Source: Ooceraea biroi
Lineage: Eukaryota > Arthropoda > Insecta > Hymenoptera > Formicidae
Reading direction: 5' to 3'
Length of the DNA: 64,000 nt
NCBI RefSeq assembly: GCF_003672135.1
Contig: NC_039517.1
Coordinates: 4,650,001 to 4,714,000 of the forward strand
In this document: positions 32,661 through 44,912 of the stretch, in pieces
How positions within the stretch are numbered: the first letter of the stretch is position 1
Layout of the letters: every line of letters starts with the position of its first letter
Translations under genes and position numbers: made by a program
The notes under the pieces: generated by a model
Database searches by the model: none
Seen by the model: only the letters and a program-made list of their open reading frames with translations
What the model was told of the DNA's origin: nothing

Positions 32661-35600
32661 ATAAGCCATTAATGATAGATTCCCGAGAATGATTCATTTG
32701 AAGACGAAAATTCTAATGCTAAAATGTCGAGGCTACTATAGTTTTTAAACAGGAAAGGTTTAAAGTTCACCAATCAGTTTGTCAAAATTTCGCGCAGGGA
32801 CATCGCATATTAAAACAATCTTATAAAGTGAAATAATTTGTAAATATGAATTGTACATCAGTGATAAACTGATTTCAAGACTTTTTACCGAAGACATATT
32901 ATATTACAGAAGGCGTTACATCGAAAAATAAATTGAATAATAAAAGAAATAGAAATTTCTTTTTATTACATATCGCCTGTTTTCGAGAAATATAAAGTAT
33001 AAGATGCGTTGTAAATTGTGTTCAACCGCGTGGCGATAAATGAAAGATAAGTGTCCGCTGCCAACATTGTAACCCACGAACGTGCGGCGCGCGTCTCGGA
33101 CGCAAGATCTGTTAAAAATTCACGTGCCAACGGCACAACCGCGCTACGCGTGTGGAATTTCAAAGGAGCAGTTTCGTAGCAACGAAACGTTGTCTGTGGC
33201 CCTTGTGTGAATGCTATACGTATCGATCTCGCGGTTTATAATGTTTCACGCCACACACGAAAATGTTTTTAAAAATATCATGAAAATAATTCGGCAAATA
33301 ACTCATAAACTAAAGAATTGTTCTGATTACATTAATTATGAATTTAACGCTAATAGAATTTTAAATCGAATAAATACTTCTTTGCTATTTCTCGCTATTA
33401 TCTTGTTAAAGGCGGAAGCAATAAAGTGAAATAACACTTTGTAGATATTAATTCTATTAATAACAAAAACTGTAATTTCAGCAAATGAGAAAAAAAAAAC
33501 GCGAAGACTTCGTCACTACTATCTCGATTTTAACAAAAAATTGCCTCTTCAAACTTTCCAGATAACGCATACATACGAAGCTAAAGCACTGCAAAGCGAA
33601 CCTCGGACTTAAACCGCATGACAGCGTATTTACCGAATCTCTACCGGGTATGCCACAAATTTCAAACGACGAAGGCGTGTCTTATAGAGCGGCGACTGTA
33701 AATGGTCGCATCGCGTCATAAATCAGAGCCGTCGTATTCGTAATATATCATTTGCGTCCTGAATGTAACGGGGGAGATCGAGATACGGCGATACCTTCTG
33801 GTTGGCAGGTGCTGCTGCGAGTTGGCGCATCGCGGATCACCGAGTTTTCCTTTCTTGTAGAATGTACCCGGGCGCACCGATCGGATCGATCGCGACGCCG
33901 AGCTAGAGCGTTCGATCGTTGTTTAATCGAATGGAAATTCAAAACACCCGAGGCCCGCGACCTAGATGGCATTTGACCCGACGATTGCGTTCAGCATAAA
34001 TTTGCATAGTTCGCATTATTTTCGAGCGATCGCCTGCGATAGTCAGGTATATGTCTCTCCAAAGCACTTAATGCCAGCCAGCATAAAATATTTCTTTTAT
34101 CCGATAGCCCAGCCGGCCTGGAACACGCATTTACAGCCGAAAATAAGTAGGCGCGCTTTATTCCCCACGGCGTTACGGAACGGCCTGGAAGAAAACATCC
34201 TTTTACGCGCGGTTTAACAGCCGGCCGCGGAGAATATCTGGTATTCTAAATTCTCATTGTGTTTCCCCGCACCTTGCCAGCCGCGCGCTTTCATTATCCG
34301 CGCTACGAAATTTCACCAAATGCGCCGAGAATCGCTTTCTCTTACCTCGTTAATTATTCCTCCGTGCCATTAGCAAGATCATTAAGCGGTAATTTATAAT
34401 TTTCTTCGTTATGTAATAATTATTATTAATCGTTCTATTTGTACCAACGTATTGAAAGTTGCACGACGGACCGTGTGATTCCACAGTCTGCAAAAGCCAG
34501 CCTTTTCCGTAAGTTCCAACAATGATAACTTGCGTGAAATCTTCACCAATAATATCTTGCCTTGTAACGTATTTTTCTTCGTAGCAAACTATTCGAGCAC
34601 GACGACCTCAAGGGTATCATGATGACTTACATGAAGAAGTACTTGTCCTTTAGAAATGCTAATAACTAATGCTATAACGATGGTAATGTTTCGTTCCACG
34701 ATTCTTGCTCAGTGACGCGTCATATAATAGAATTTGAATCTGATTAAAATGAATAAAAACAGGTAATTTCGTAAATTTATGAAGAGAGATTCACGCGCTC
34801 TTCTTTGATTTATTCCGCACTCATTCCGGATAAAATCTGAATCTGTTGTTACTTGGCGGAAACGCTATTGACGCACGGCACAACCGCATCGTCACGAAGC
34901 AAATAAATCAGACAACTCACGTGGCTAATAAATGCTAGTAAAAATTGTTTTATATCGAAACAAAGAAAATACTCATTGTGCCATAAAACAAAAAATTATC
35001 ACTAATACGAAAAATAACTATTATTCGAATTCTTCGGTTTTCGAAAAGGGATGATCGAGTCGTAAGGACAAGCTACGACGTATGAAAAGCAGCTCCGAAC
35101 ATGACCTGAGACTGCGCAGTTGTTTATAAGGAGACTTTTTTTTCTCCCGTCCATCTGGAACACGCCAGGGTGAGTGTGTAACCTTCACGAGCATAACCGG
35201 CACGAGGCACGTGCTACCAACGTCTTCTCCAGCTTATCCCTCTTTCCTCGACACCTCGAGAGTACTCGGCAACCAAACAACTGCGGCAGCTGTTCCGAGC
35301 AAACTGCGCGAGAGGAGCGCGTCTCCAAATTCGTCGGCTGTTTTTTCCCCCTGCGCTGGCACCAAAATTATTTTCTATGTGTTTCGGGACAGCATGCATC
35401 CGTTGCTAAATAAATTACGTCGTGTGAAAGTGGCGAGAACAGGCTTGTCACTTGAGTGTCAAAATCAAAAATAATGAACGTGTAAGGAAAAAGTTCTCAT
35501 TACGATTACGATTGTAAATTACTTTAATCATTTTGATATCAGGATCGATATAACAAAATATCCTGTTCATCATTTCGCGTTTCAGTGCACAGCGAAGCAT

Positions 35601-36890
35601 TGTTAGAATAGGAAAAGTAAGGATAGACAGTCCATGGTTACATAGTCGAAGCTGCATATGAAGTATCTGAACGCGTAGAAAATAATTTTGACAGTATCAA
35701 GTTGTAGATAAGGAAACCGCATCATTACTGCCAGAAGACCCCCAACAACTTGGGCAAAAATCCTGTTAACACGTATCCACCCAAAATAAAAGGCCGCGAA
35801 AGGGATTAGTGACGCGGAAACGGCGAAGCGGTGTCAGTTAGAAATCGCACTGAACCGAGCCGTGTGTATACGTGTGTGCGAGTATGAATACGTGCACGTG
35901 TGGTGTCGGTGTGTGCTACCGGCTCGGAGTGCCCGCCTCTCTGTAGGATACACCTGTTGCTCCGGTCGGTGGCTCTCTCGCGCTCGTTCGGTTTCATCCA
36001 TCGCGTCGCATCGACGTGACTAGGCGGCGAGGCCATTCATCCCGTACAAGAAGCCCTCGGGGAAGTAAGCGGAATCCTCTATGTACCCTCCCGAGGCGTA
36101 TAAATGCGACGCGAGCGAATCGGACAGGCGTGTTATCCGCGACCGGTGTCTAAATTACATCCGATCGCTGCCAGGCGGCGAACAATGGCCACTTTTGCGG
36201 CAACGTCGGGTTTTCCAGCAGTCTTCTGCTAGTCCTAAGGACTTACGGTACTTGGTAATAAAAAGTATCAATCGCACAGAGAATCAGTTAGGAACTCTGT
36301 AGAGAGAAACAGAGTCGCAAATTTTTACGAAAGCTTTACGGAGCGAGAATGTTGATTCATATATTTTATACCGTTCATGCCGATTTACACTTTTCGTAAT
36401 ATTTAATGCAAGATTAATTGCACTGAAAAGGTAGATAAAATTGAATAAAACCGAATAAAAATGTTGTCCCTGGAAATAAGATTTTTTATCAAGCTTGTCT
36501 GAGACGAACTACATGATTATCAGCAATGGCGAAGTCTGTTAATGCCTTAACTTTCTAATGCGCAGCTGACAAACGTATCGAAAACGGAGCGCTTTGTGTC
36601 TCGGCTTGATAGCGCGTCCAGTGATTCAAGCTGTGTTATCGTAACCGCGAATTATCATACACAGGGGCGAAGGAGGGTAGCGGGGTGGACAAACCGAGAT
36701 TATCAGCTCATTGGGCTGTGAAAAATTCAAGGAGAGGCACTAGGACCGCGATGGTAATCCCCCAACGGGATATCGCAATCGCGAACGGTTGGCCGCCGGC
36801 GCACTGATAAATCGTCAGGGCACCAGGGGAGAAGGAAGGAGGTCCTTGTTGTACGCGGCGGTTGATAGCGAGCGCGCGATGGTAACGAGC

Positions 36891-36956
36891 GGTAGCGTCA
36901 TTGTTAACCGTACGATTATCGCGAAACCGCGTGTTTTGCCAAGATAACGCAGGCAC
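36891..36956. repeat. Diverged dispersed repeat, copy 1
   Basis: Shares GGTAGC..CATTGTTA, CGATTATC, CCGCGTGTTT and GCC-AGATA with 37800-37860 in the same order and orientation, roughly 80% identity by eye over about 60 bp. Family unknown. Confidence 0.55.
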
Positions 36957-37799
36957 ATTCCATAATTAGTCGTAATCGCCGCGCGATTTGCCACCGTGCG
37001 GCCGATTAATTCAAATTCCCGACTACACGCCGTCTCTCCTGCGAAACATAATTGATTTTCGCGCCATTGATTCAAAGCGCACTTCGGAGCACGTCGATTG
37101 TGGCGGCGTTTTCAAAAATATCTGATGCAACTCTCAAGTAATAAAGGACCCCGCACCAACTTTATGGAAATTGGCTCTCGGCGGATTTTGATGAAATTTT
37201 GGGAAAAGGTCCAGTTCAACTTCCTGATCAAAAGTTCTCATGGGCCCAACTCCATTTAAAGCAGTATTTGGGCCCTGGAAAGCCCCAAAAGGGAAATAAC
37301 AGCGGATTCACGGTAAAGAAGACTATTGCCTAAGAATATCATGAATTATGATTTAGGATATTGCTGGGTAGTGTTTATGGGAGTGCTCAATAATACGAAT
37401 ACCCAAGGTGACATTTTCTCCACTTGGGCCTTGCGTTTGATTGAGCGAGATCGGGCCCAATTGTACGTTCTACTACCAAAATTCATGGTTCCCATATTCA
37501 CGGTCGCATATACACATTATATATATATGTATCTCGCTTTTTATATATTTTAATATAGTTTAATTGACAAATGAGATTTCATGCTCTTCCTATGCCTACG
37601 TAAAGCTCAGTTCATAAAAAAACGCCATAACAATTAATGATTGTAGTAGTACGAGAGGACATGAACGTTCCTGAAAGAAATTGTACAGATCTCCGGAGGC
37701 TGCAATCTAATTTTTCAGCTGTCACAAATGTTTTTCAGGTTTCAGGTTTACATGAGAATGATGTTCTGTCGGTCGACAAGAGAAGAGGTCACGCTGCGC

Positions 37800-37860
37800 G
37801 GTAGCACCATTGTTAGACTCCCGATTATCACGAAGCCGCGTGTTTCGCCGAGATACGGAT
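37800..37860. repeat. Diverged dispersed repeat, copy 2
   Basis: Second copy of the block at 36891-36956, about 900 bp away. No inverted termini or coding potential seen. Confidence 0.55.
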
Positions 37861-40800
37861 ACAGTCGGAGTGATAACGGTCCGCGATAATGGCGACGTAC
37901 GCCTTGCCGACTTCCTGGGACGCTGCCTGGGACGCGACTAATAAGCTGATGACAGATCGGTCGGCGCGCACACACGTACACGCCCCATACACCGATTTAC
38001 ACGATGTTAATAACTAGTGCGTTAACGACCACAACCACCAGTGCATTTATCTCGAAAGAGAAAAAATAGGATGGACGACGCGCACGCATTCTTACCACGA
38101 ATCGTGGACCACGGATATCAACTATCGCAGCTGATTAACCGCGCCGCCCGATAATGTGCGCGATCACTGTGAATCCGTTTGTATCGGCACGGGTTTTGTG
38201 GCCTTTTTTTCACGGAAAAACCACACTCTATCTCCTCTTGATAGTCGGAACGGTTGTTCGCATTCGCGCTCGCAATCATCGCCGAGTGTGATCGACAGCC
38301 GGGGCGCAAACCATAATAAGTATGCAAGTGCGATCTGATTATGTACGCAAGCCGTGTAAAAGCAACAAAAATGTCAATTGCACTGTGAAATCGATGTAAA
38401 AGCAATGTAAGAGTAATGCAAGATTAATATCACGTTATAAAGCTATTACTAGTTGCAAACTAATGTAACATAAATAACAAACCAGTATTGCGTGATTATT
38501 CCACAATATTTAAATCGGAGATATCTGATATGTATTAACGTTCCATTTTAAATTAAAAATCTACCTATATCATAATTATAAATGTATATGTGTGTCTGTG
38601 TAGCTCCGTATGCATGCGTGTGTTCTTTGCACGATCCAAGTTGATTTTCCTGTCCAAAAATGAGACGTCAGGTACAGTTGTTCGCTGCGAATAATTGCAG
38701 ACAACTATCCATTTCCGGTTTCACAAAGTGTGGCCACTCATATAGACATTCTGCAGACATTAAGAGCAAGGATTTCAATCAGACTCCATGATATCGAAAC
38801 AAATATCGAATATCGCTCTTCTTGATATGCCTCGTTTTATTGATATGTCTTTGAGCGGGAGAAAGTGCGCTACTTTGCACTCTATTTGTCGGATTTTACG
38901 AGCATTTGAAGGAGCTAAACGGTCGTCATTTCGAAACCGGAAAATCGAGATAACGTTCTGCAGTTGTTCCGGCACGTCTTCGCCAGATGCGAGACTTTTT
39001 GACGTATATATAACTACCATAATCGGGTCAGCCATTCGCTGTTCGCTTATAGTGGTCAAACACGTGCACGCCGCTAGATTCATGTCACGAAGATATTGTC
39101 CTCGAATCATTTCGACAGTACACTGAATTGTAATTAATAGATTTGTCGCGTTACATAAACTGTTCGTGTTGGTTCGTTCTATCTTCTAACAACTCTTATT
39201 CTCTCTCTTTTTCTCTTTAACGCCTGATTTGTATCATTATTTATGTTGCATGTGAGAGCTATTATTTGCACGATCGTATCTGAGAATTGAACAATTCTAT
39301 TCATCCTTCCACGATGTGAATCATACCGCAATGAGAAATGCAAGTCAAGATAAAACTATATTTAGGAATTAAGTCGCGCGAATTTACAATAATTCCAACG
39401 AATCGCCTCTACCGTGAAATAAGCGGGTCGTATCTCACGGCAAAATCGAGCCCTGCGAATCGTTCACGAAATTGAAACCCACGAATAGCGCCAACGATCG
39501 CAACTGGATCGATACGAAATTGCCCGAGGTAATCAGTTCGGACATGATTGACTGACTTTGAAATAAGCGCGGATATTAATAGAAGGGTGTTGCGATGTGT
39601 AATGTCTCGATTTATGGTTTCGCATATTTAGCTCGATGCGTGCCTACTACCGCGAAAGAATTCCTCCGAGTCGCCCCATTGTGACGGATTCTCATCACGT
39701 AAACTTGTAATTAACTAGTAAAAATATGTTGCCAGAAAAAATAATTACAGAATCAGCAAAACGGGAAATATCTCAGCAAGATCGATGCCTGCACGTTTCT
39801 CAAAAATACGCCAACGAATCGATTTACGTCACGTTCGCTTTTGATGATTTCAATAGTCTCCCATTGAATATTAAACACGTCAAGATATGCGCGATGAGCT
39901 TCATTTTTCAGAGGGAGAATTTTGCTGTCGAAGAATGTTAGCAATTTGATCGATCTGTGAAGAGAATCATTATATTGTTGGAGTAACTCTTTCGATCTTT
40001 AACGAGAAGCGTTACACGATGAGCAAGTGATTTTCTTGACTCTCCAAGTCGAATGGTTGATTTGACGTAACGCGTCGAACGTCCACTGAAACGCGGCTTG
40101 ATTTCTAATGCACGCATACGGTACATATTCGAATGCGTGTCAGTCGAAAGCAGTGACGGCGCGTTGCGACGCAATGCTTATGTCATTGCACTGACAATGA
40201 AAGTTAGAATCACCGTCTGTAGCTGCACTCCGTGTAATTTTTGCCGCTTCCACGAAATGAATTATTGAAATACCACGCTGCCTCCATTATGCTTCGGTGC
40301 GTCGCGCCGTGGCGTGCCACAACGCGGAGTATCATTACTTTCCCGCATTTCGCGCGCAATTATTAGTAATCTCATTTAGTGCAGCAGTAATTCCCGCTTA
40401 AGTGGGTTCTACGACAAAAGTGCGCAAATACCATAATTCACCCTGAGTTTCACGTTTTGAATTTTACTTCTGATAAAGTGTGCATGTTTAATCGTTGCGT
40501 TTTTAGCTTTTATCGTGATCTTAATAAATTTAAATCTCCTTTTAGCTCCTTTCAGATTGAGATACTTTTATTATATTTATTCTGTCTTATCCCTGCCAAA
40601 CCGCTTTTGAGTACTTGTTATTTTCAGGCCATGTGTACCAAAAATGGTATATGTTATAGAGTTTGATATGATAAAATGACCAATGATAAAAATATCATTT
40701 GGCCTGAAAATGAGTTTCAGTGTGTACCGAAAATGGTACACGTAGCAGGGAGGGGGGACGTGTTAAGTAATGGAATACAATGAGAAATTTGCATTTGAGG

Positions 40801-42380
40801 GTCGTCGAAATATCGTATTTAGTTTCTAAACGTATGTATATTTGGAACGGGAAAAATCGTCGTACCTCGCGACAAGGTGCGCTTGCCAAATTCTTCTTTG
40901 AAGCTCCCTTAAACCTCAAACTACAGCGTAGAAGCGCATTTGGCTTAATAGCAATTTGGTTCCCGGAATATCCTTTGAGGTCTGCAAGCTTTTTTTGATC
41001 GTTAAATTTAAACAACCGTTACAGAAATGTTCTCGGCTTTCGGTTAAAGTCGTGACAACGACGGCTCGCCAGCACATAAAAAAATACGCCGCGTCATTAT
41101 CGAAGATATTGATGCTTTCGTGGCAGGAAAATGTATCAGTTAGTATAATTCTACTAATAATTATTTAATGTCAAAATTTACGATTAAATAATAATCGATG
41201 TAGAGATCTCTCGATCGAGTGAAAAATGATCGTAATTGCAGATCTATTTGTGTCCGGCAAGAAGTACGTGACTTTCGTTCGCGTTTCGTTCTGTAAATGC
41301 GTTTCCGAATTTTTACGTGTCGCGTGAACGTCAAGCCGATCGGAGGAAAATGCGTCACGAGATGTTAAGACATACCGACGTAATGAATGGGAAGTGAAAG
41401 GACACGGCGATTAATAAGAGACATTAGTATATAAATCCAACTTAAATTGCGAGCGTTCTGCATTTTTTAAAATGTCATTCTGTACCTCAAAGTTACGTAT
41501 ACCGTTGAAAAAGGACCCCCGAGCGTCTCGCCGGCGAAGGTGGCGCCCCCTAGCAGGCAAAACGAGCACATACTTTTTGCAAGATCGCTTAATTCTCCGC
41601 GTATTATACGTGCGACCGCACGTCCGTTTGTAACGCTTCCTTATAAACTCGATCGAACGTTACGGAACATCCGAGATGCGGCCGAGCGGTCGATCGCGTT
41701 CTGCAAGTGCGCTGTCAATATTAATCCAATATACGAATACCAAGAATACCTTGAATAGTAAGAGCTCTACTCGCGATATCTGCAACGAAGAAAACGGATC
41801 AAGCGGTTGCCGCGAAACCGGTTGCCAGGAAGTATCGTCGAATAGCAGCAGCTACTCGCTCGACAGATCCCCTACTTAAAGATCGCGCGCACGGGAGGTG
41901 CAGGGAACTGCATTGCACTACGCGGACTCGTAGATGAATTTCGCTACGAATAAGATTTCTTCCGCGGTATTTTCATGATTCTGACTCTTCAAGGACTCTT
42001 TGAAGTTCATTTGGAAGTATCATTGTATGTTTTTTATGCAAATAAAAAGCGATTTCCTGGATATTTAATGTATTTTATGTTTTATAGATACAGGATAAGT
42101 CTTACATTTATTAAGGCGTGAGTCAAAAATATTGTTGCGTGTAATGCGTTTAGCTGTGCACACAAAACACTTTTTGTTTGAGATACAAAGAAAGAAATGC
42201 GATGTGTATTACGATATATTCTCCAAGGGACATAAAAGATAGCAATATTAGGAAAAACTAGCTTTCATTAAATATTGCTATAAAAGCTTGTTTGTTTTCA
42301 ACGCAACCGTCTTGATCCTTATGAGATGATATGCAACTGAAAATGCATATATGCAAACGAAGAATTTCTATATATTGAGT

Positions 42381-42492
42381 GGTAACATATTCGTCCCGTT
42401 TTTTAAGTATTTTTAATAACAAATATATGTTACTGTTCATATTATTAAAAACACTGAAAAAACGGGACAAATAAATTAATGTAATATGTTAC
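42381..42492. mobile_element. Short MITE-like inverted repeat (family A, copy 2)
   Basis: The left end reads GTAACATATTCGTCCCGTTT with TTTTTAAT further in. The right end is its inverted copy (ATTAAAAACACTG, AACGGGACAAAT, ATATGTTAC). The right arm carries a short insertion relative to the left. The same core is found at 15667-15772. About 110 bp, noncoding. Confidence 0.7.
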
Positions 42493-42937
42493 GTTGATAA
42501 CTTAAATCACATTAATTTTTATCTTAATTTTTATCATTTCTTTATTCCTTCAGATTAACTAAAACATGTCCCATTAATAATTATAATAAACCCGAGAGAG
42601 ACATACAGATACCCCGATGATGAGTTCCCCCAACTGCAGGAAGTATACGAATGGCACGGGACGCAGATTATGCCCGCGCGCGACGTCGATGACATCTGTT
42701 ACAATCTGTCGGAAACTAAGTCACGTTTCTGTTAATCACGCTGGCACACGATTACAGTCTCCAATGTCAAAGTCAGGGTTGGTTTTCATCGCCGGAAGTG
42801 AGACGCGCGCACCTGCGCGCGGCCGCAGTGCGTTCTCGTGCACCATCCCTCGACTACGATTGCGCATGCAGTATAAAAATATTTTAAACCCTTTAAATGT
42901 CGTCGCAGATATTTTGTAAATGGATAAAACGATAAAA

Positions 42938-43060
42938 AATTATGATAAAATTCTTACGGTTATTGAAGACATCAAAATCATCGAATAATAATATTTTGCA
43001 TTCTTTTATCATTTAAAAATTAGATGATAATTTTAAAACCGTAATAATTTTATCATAAAT
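42938..43060. repeat. Inverted repeat of about 120 bp near the P2 donor
   Basis: TATGATAAAATTCTTACGGTT (minus one base of context) near 42941-42961 is repeated inverted as AACCGTAATAATTTTATCATA near 43037-43058. The element ends about 130 bp into the intron from the P2 first-exon donor. Could be a MITE or a transcript hairpin. Confidence 0.65.
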
Positions 43061-43191
43061 TATTACGATTATCAAGCACCACCACACGCATACAAATTCT
43101 AAGAAAAAATAATAAAATCTTCCACGTTCCATACTTTATCCCAAGATAGAAATGTGAAAATAATACTTTATCTTATCCTTGAGACTCCTAC

Positions 43192-43297
43192 CTCTGGGCC
43201 TGCCAAAGGACTTCATGGCCTTGATTCCCATTCCGGCATAAGCGTCGCCGCCGTAATCAACGTACATGAGTGCCGATCTTGCGTAATCACTGCACAT
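43192..43297 (-). CDS. pnt: Pointed long-isoform (PntP2-like) first coding exon
   Basis: A 106-nt coding part of the first exon, ending at donor AGAG|GTAGGA (43192/43191) in phase 1; G plus AT of the MAPK exon gives aspartate ([15 protein letters not shown]). Two in-frame ATGs are possible. The upstream one (43297-43295) reads MCSDYARSALMYVDYGG; the second (43267-43265) starts MYVDYGGDAYAGMGIKAM. In-frame TGA and TAA lie at the 5' side (about 43318-43313), so no further extension exists. I chose the first ATG by scanning logic. The exon is short and missed by length-based ORF calling; the evidence is exact phase fit plus protein-like composition. Confidence 0.8.
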
Positions 43298-43720
43298 GCA
43301 CGTAGTCCAGGATTATCAGTGTCATTCATTCGGTTTCTCGCACGTCCCTCACGTATTTCACTATCGAGAGAGAGAGAGAGAATCCGCCTATCCCCGTACT
43401 CTTCTCTACTATCTCAGTGTGGTCTCTCAGGTCACGACTGTTAGCAACGCAGCATCGTCGAAGATGATCGAGTAGACTCGATTTGCGGAATCCGACCGCG
43501 ATTCCACGTGCGTAACGCTAAACTCGATCACGCACGATCGGTGATCACACGTCGATCCGTCACAAGACGAGTTCATCGTCGACCGGACTTTCGCGATCAG
43601 CAGCCTCCACTGTTTATCCCATCATAATGCAGATATCCGTCGGTGGACAAGAAGAGGATCTCTGCCGAATCGAGGAATCGAGAGGAGAACGTCACTGATA
43701 GACCACGAGAATCGAGAGGC
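43298..43720 (-). promoter_or_regulatory. 5' UTR / proximal promoter of the long isoform
   Basis: Moderately GC-rich sequence directly 5' of the P2 start codons. It includes a GAGAGAGA run (plus strand 43368-43380), a possible GAGA-factor target. No TATA box or initiator was assigned with confidence. Position immediately 5' of the first coding exon is the main evidence. Confidence 0.4.
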
Positions 43721-44885
43721 ACACTTTTCGATGACGCTCGCTCGCTCGCTGAAACGCCGAGCGGCCGCCTCGCGCCACCAAAGTCACGACTTGTTGTTTA
43801 CGCGGCACGGCGCACGGGGGACGATTAAAGCCATTGACAGTCCCGATCCGTCAATGGCGAGGCGAAGAACCTCGCTCGTGGGAGCGATCGCGCCGCGAGG
43901 AAGTCGAGGGGAAACCGGCGGCGAGACTTGGCGCGACTCGAGCACTGGTCGGGCGGGCGGGCGGACGCGCGGAACCGCAGCGTGTCCACCATGTGTTTGC
44001 TATCAATTCATAACCGCGACCCACACGGGTGGTTATTTCCGAATACCTGCTTGCGCAACCGCCCGCTGCTCCGGGGCGAACCCGAGGAGCAAGCGCGCCG
44101 CCGATGGCGGGGAGGGCGGCGCAACGGGGCGCAGGAGGGATCGCAGGAGGGGGGATTGGAGAGTCCGAAAATACGAGAGCGCGTCGGCCCGGTGCCCGCG
44201 TCAGAGACGACTGCACTGCTCTAGTACGCTCTCGCCTTGCCTTCTTCCGCTTGTCTTTACACGGGGGACGCTCATGCGGCATCCCACCCCCCGATTAACG
44301 CCGGCACCCCCTTGCCGTTCTCGCGGAGCCGTGTCCTTCTTTCGGTGTCACGATGCCGAGGCGATGTGGCGCGATCCCGTGCACCCACCAACGCATTCGC
44401 GCGTGCGCGCTCGTCCAACACACACACGCGCACACGCGGATGTCGCGCACTTGAAGAGAATAAGATGAGAGACGGAGAGAGCGCGAGTAAGCAAACGAGC
44501 AAGCACGCACGCACGCACGGACCGCCGTCCCAGACGCTCCTCGTACTCGGGACCGTGTGTTGTATGGAGGCGATCCGATCCGCCCTGACCATGGAGCGAT
44601 CTCTCCTTCGGCGCCACCGGAGTTTGTTAAACCGAAGCGCCACCGTCGGCCACGTACGACCGCGTTCTGCAGGTGAGTGCGTACACGCCGGGAGAAGGAC
44701 AGAGCTAGAACGAAAGGGGGAGAGTGAGAGACGCGGGCAGAGAGAGACTCAGAAGAAGAAGAAGAAGAAGAAGAAGAAGCAGCAGAAGCGGTGGAGAGCA
44801 GAGGCGCAGGAAAGTAGAGGAAGACTCGTCGGAGGAGGGAGTCGAAGAGCGAGAAAGAGGGGATCGAGCGTCGTAGAAGTTTACG

Positions 44886-44912
44886 GTGGGGGCGGGGGGA
44901 GGGGAGGGAGGG
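44886..44912 (+). other. G-quadruplex-forming motif
   Basis: Five successive G-runs (5, 6, 4, 3 and 3 Gs) separated by single bases (GTGGGGGCGGGGGGAGGGG then AGGGAGGG). Fits the canonical G3+N1-7 rule. Lies 1.6 kb 5' of the P2 start codon. Confidence 0.8.

Larger units (their letters stand above)
31648..43191 (-). other. First intron of the long isoform
   Basis: About 11.5 kb. No supported exon. It contains the palindrome cluster (31.8-32.2 kb), a transposon terminus at 32.64 kb, a diverged 60-bp repeat pair (36891-36956 and 37800-37860), and small inverted-repeat elements at 42381-42492 and 42938-43060. Composition alternates between AT-rich stretches and moderately GC-rich ones at 33.7-34.3, 35.8-36.2 and 36.6-37.1 kb. 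First introns of signalling transcription-factor genes commonly hold enhancers, but none can be shown here. Confidence 0.6.
362..43297 (-). other. pnt: pointed (Ets1/2 orthologue) gene, coding span
   Basis: Gene-level entry. Nine minus-strand coding exons join through GT-AG introns with matching phases to give a 612-residue Pointed protein; their summed length (1839 nt) is divisible by three. Domain order in the long form is: short N-terminal exon, MAPK target motif PPLTPGT (threonine about residue 45), PNT/SAM domain (about 75-143), low-complexity activation/linker region (about 144-495), ETS DNA-binding domain (about 504-588) and a short acidic/basic tail. An alternative first exon near 10.1-10.3 kb yields a shorter form without MAPK site or SAM. 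In Drosophila, Pointed is the nuclear activator downstream of EGFR/FGFR-Ras-MAPK signalling and competes with Yan at ETS sites; that role is transferred from the family. UTRs and true transcription starts were not determined. Confidence 0.95.

Noticed and set aside
43731..44468. 245-codon plus-strand open frame
   Set aside because: Arg/Gly/Ala/Pro-rich in a CpG island, overlapped by frames in other phases; no recognisable family and no splice structure.
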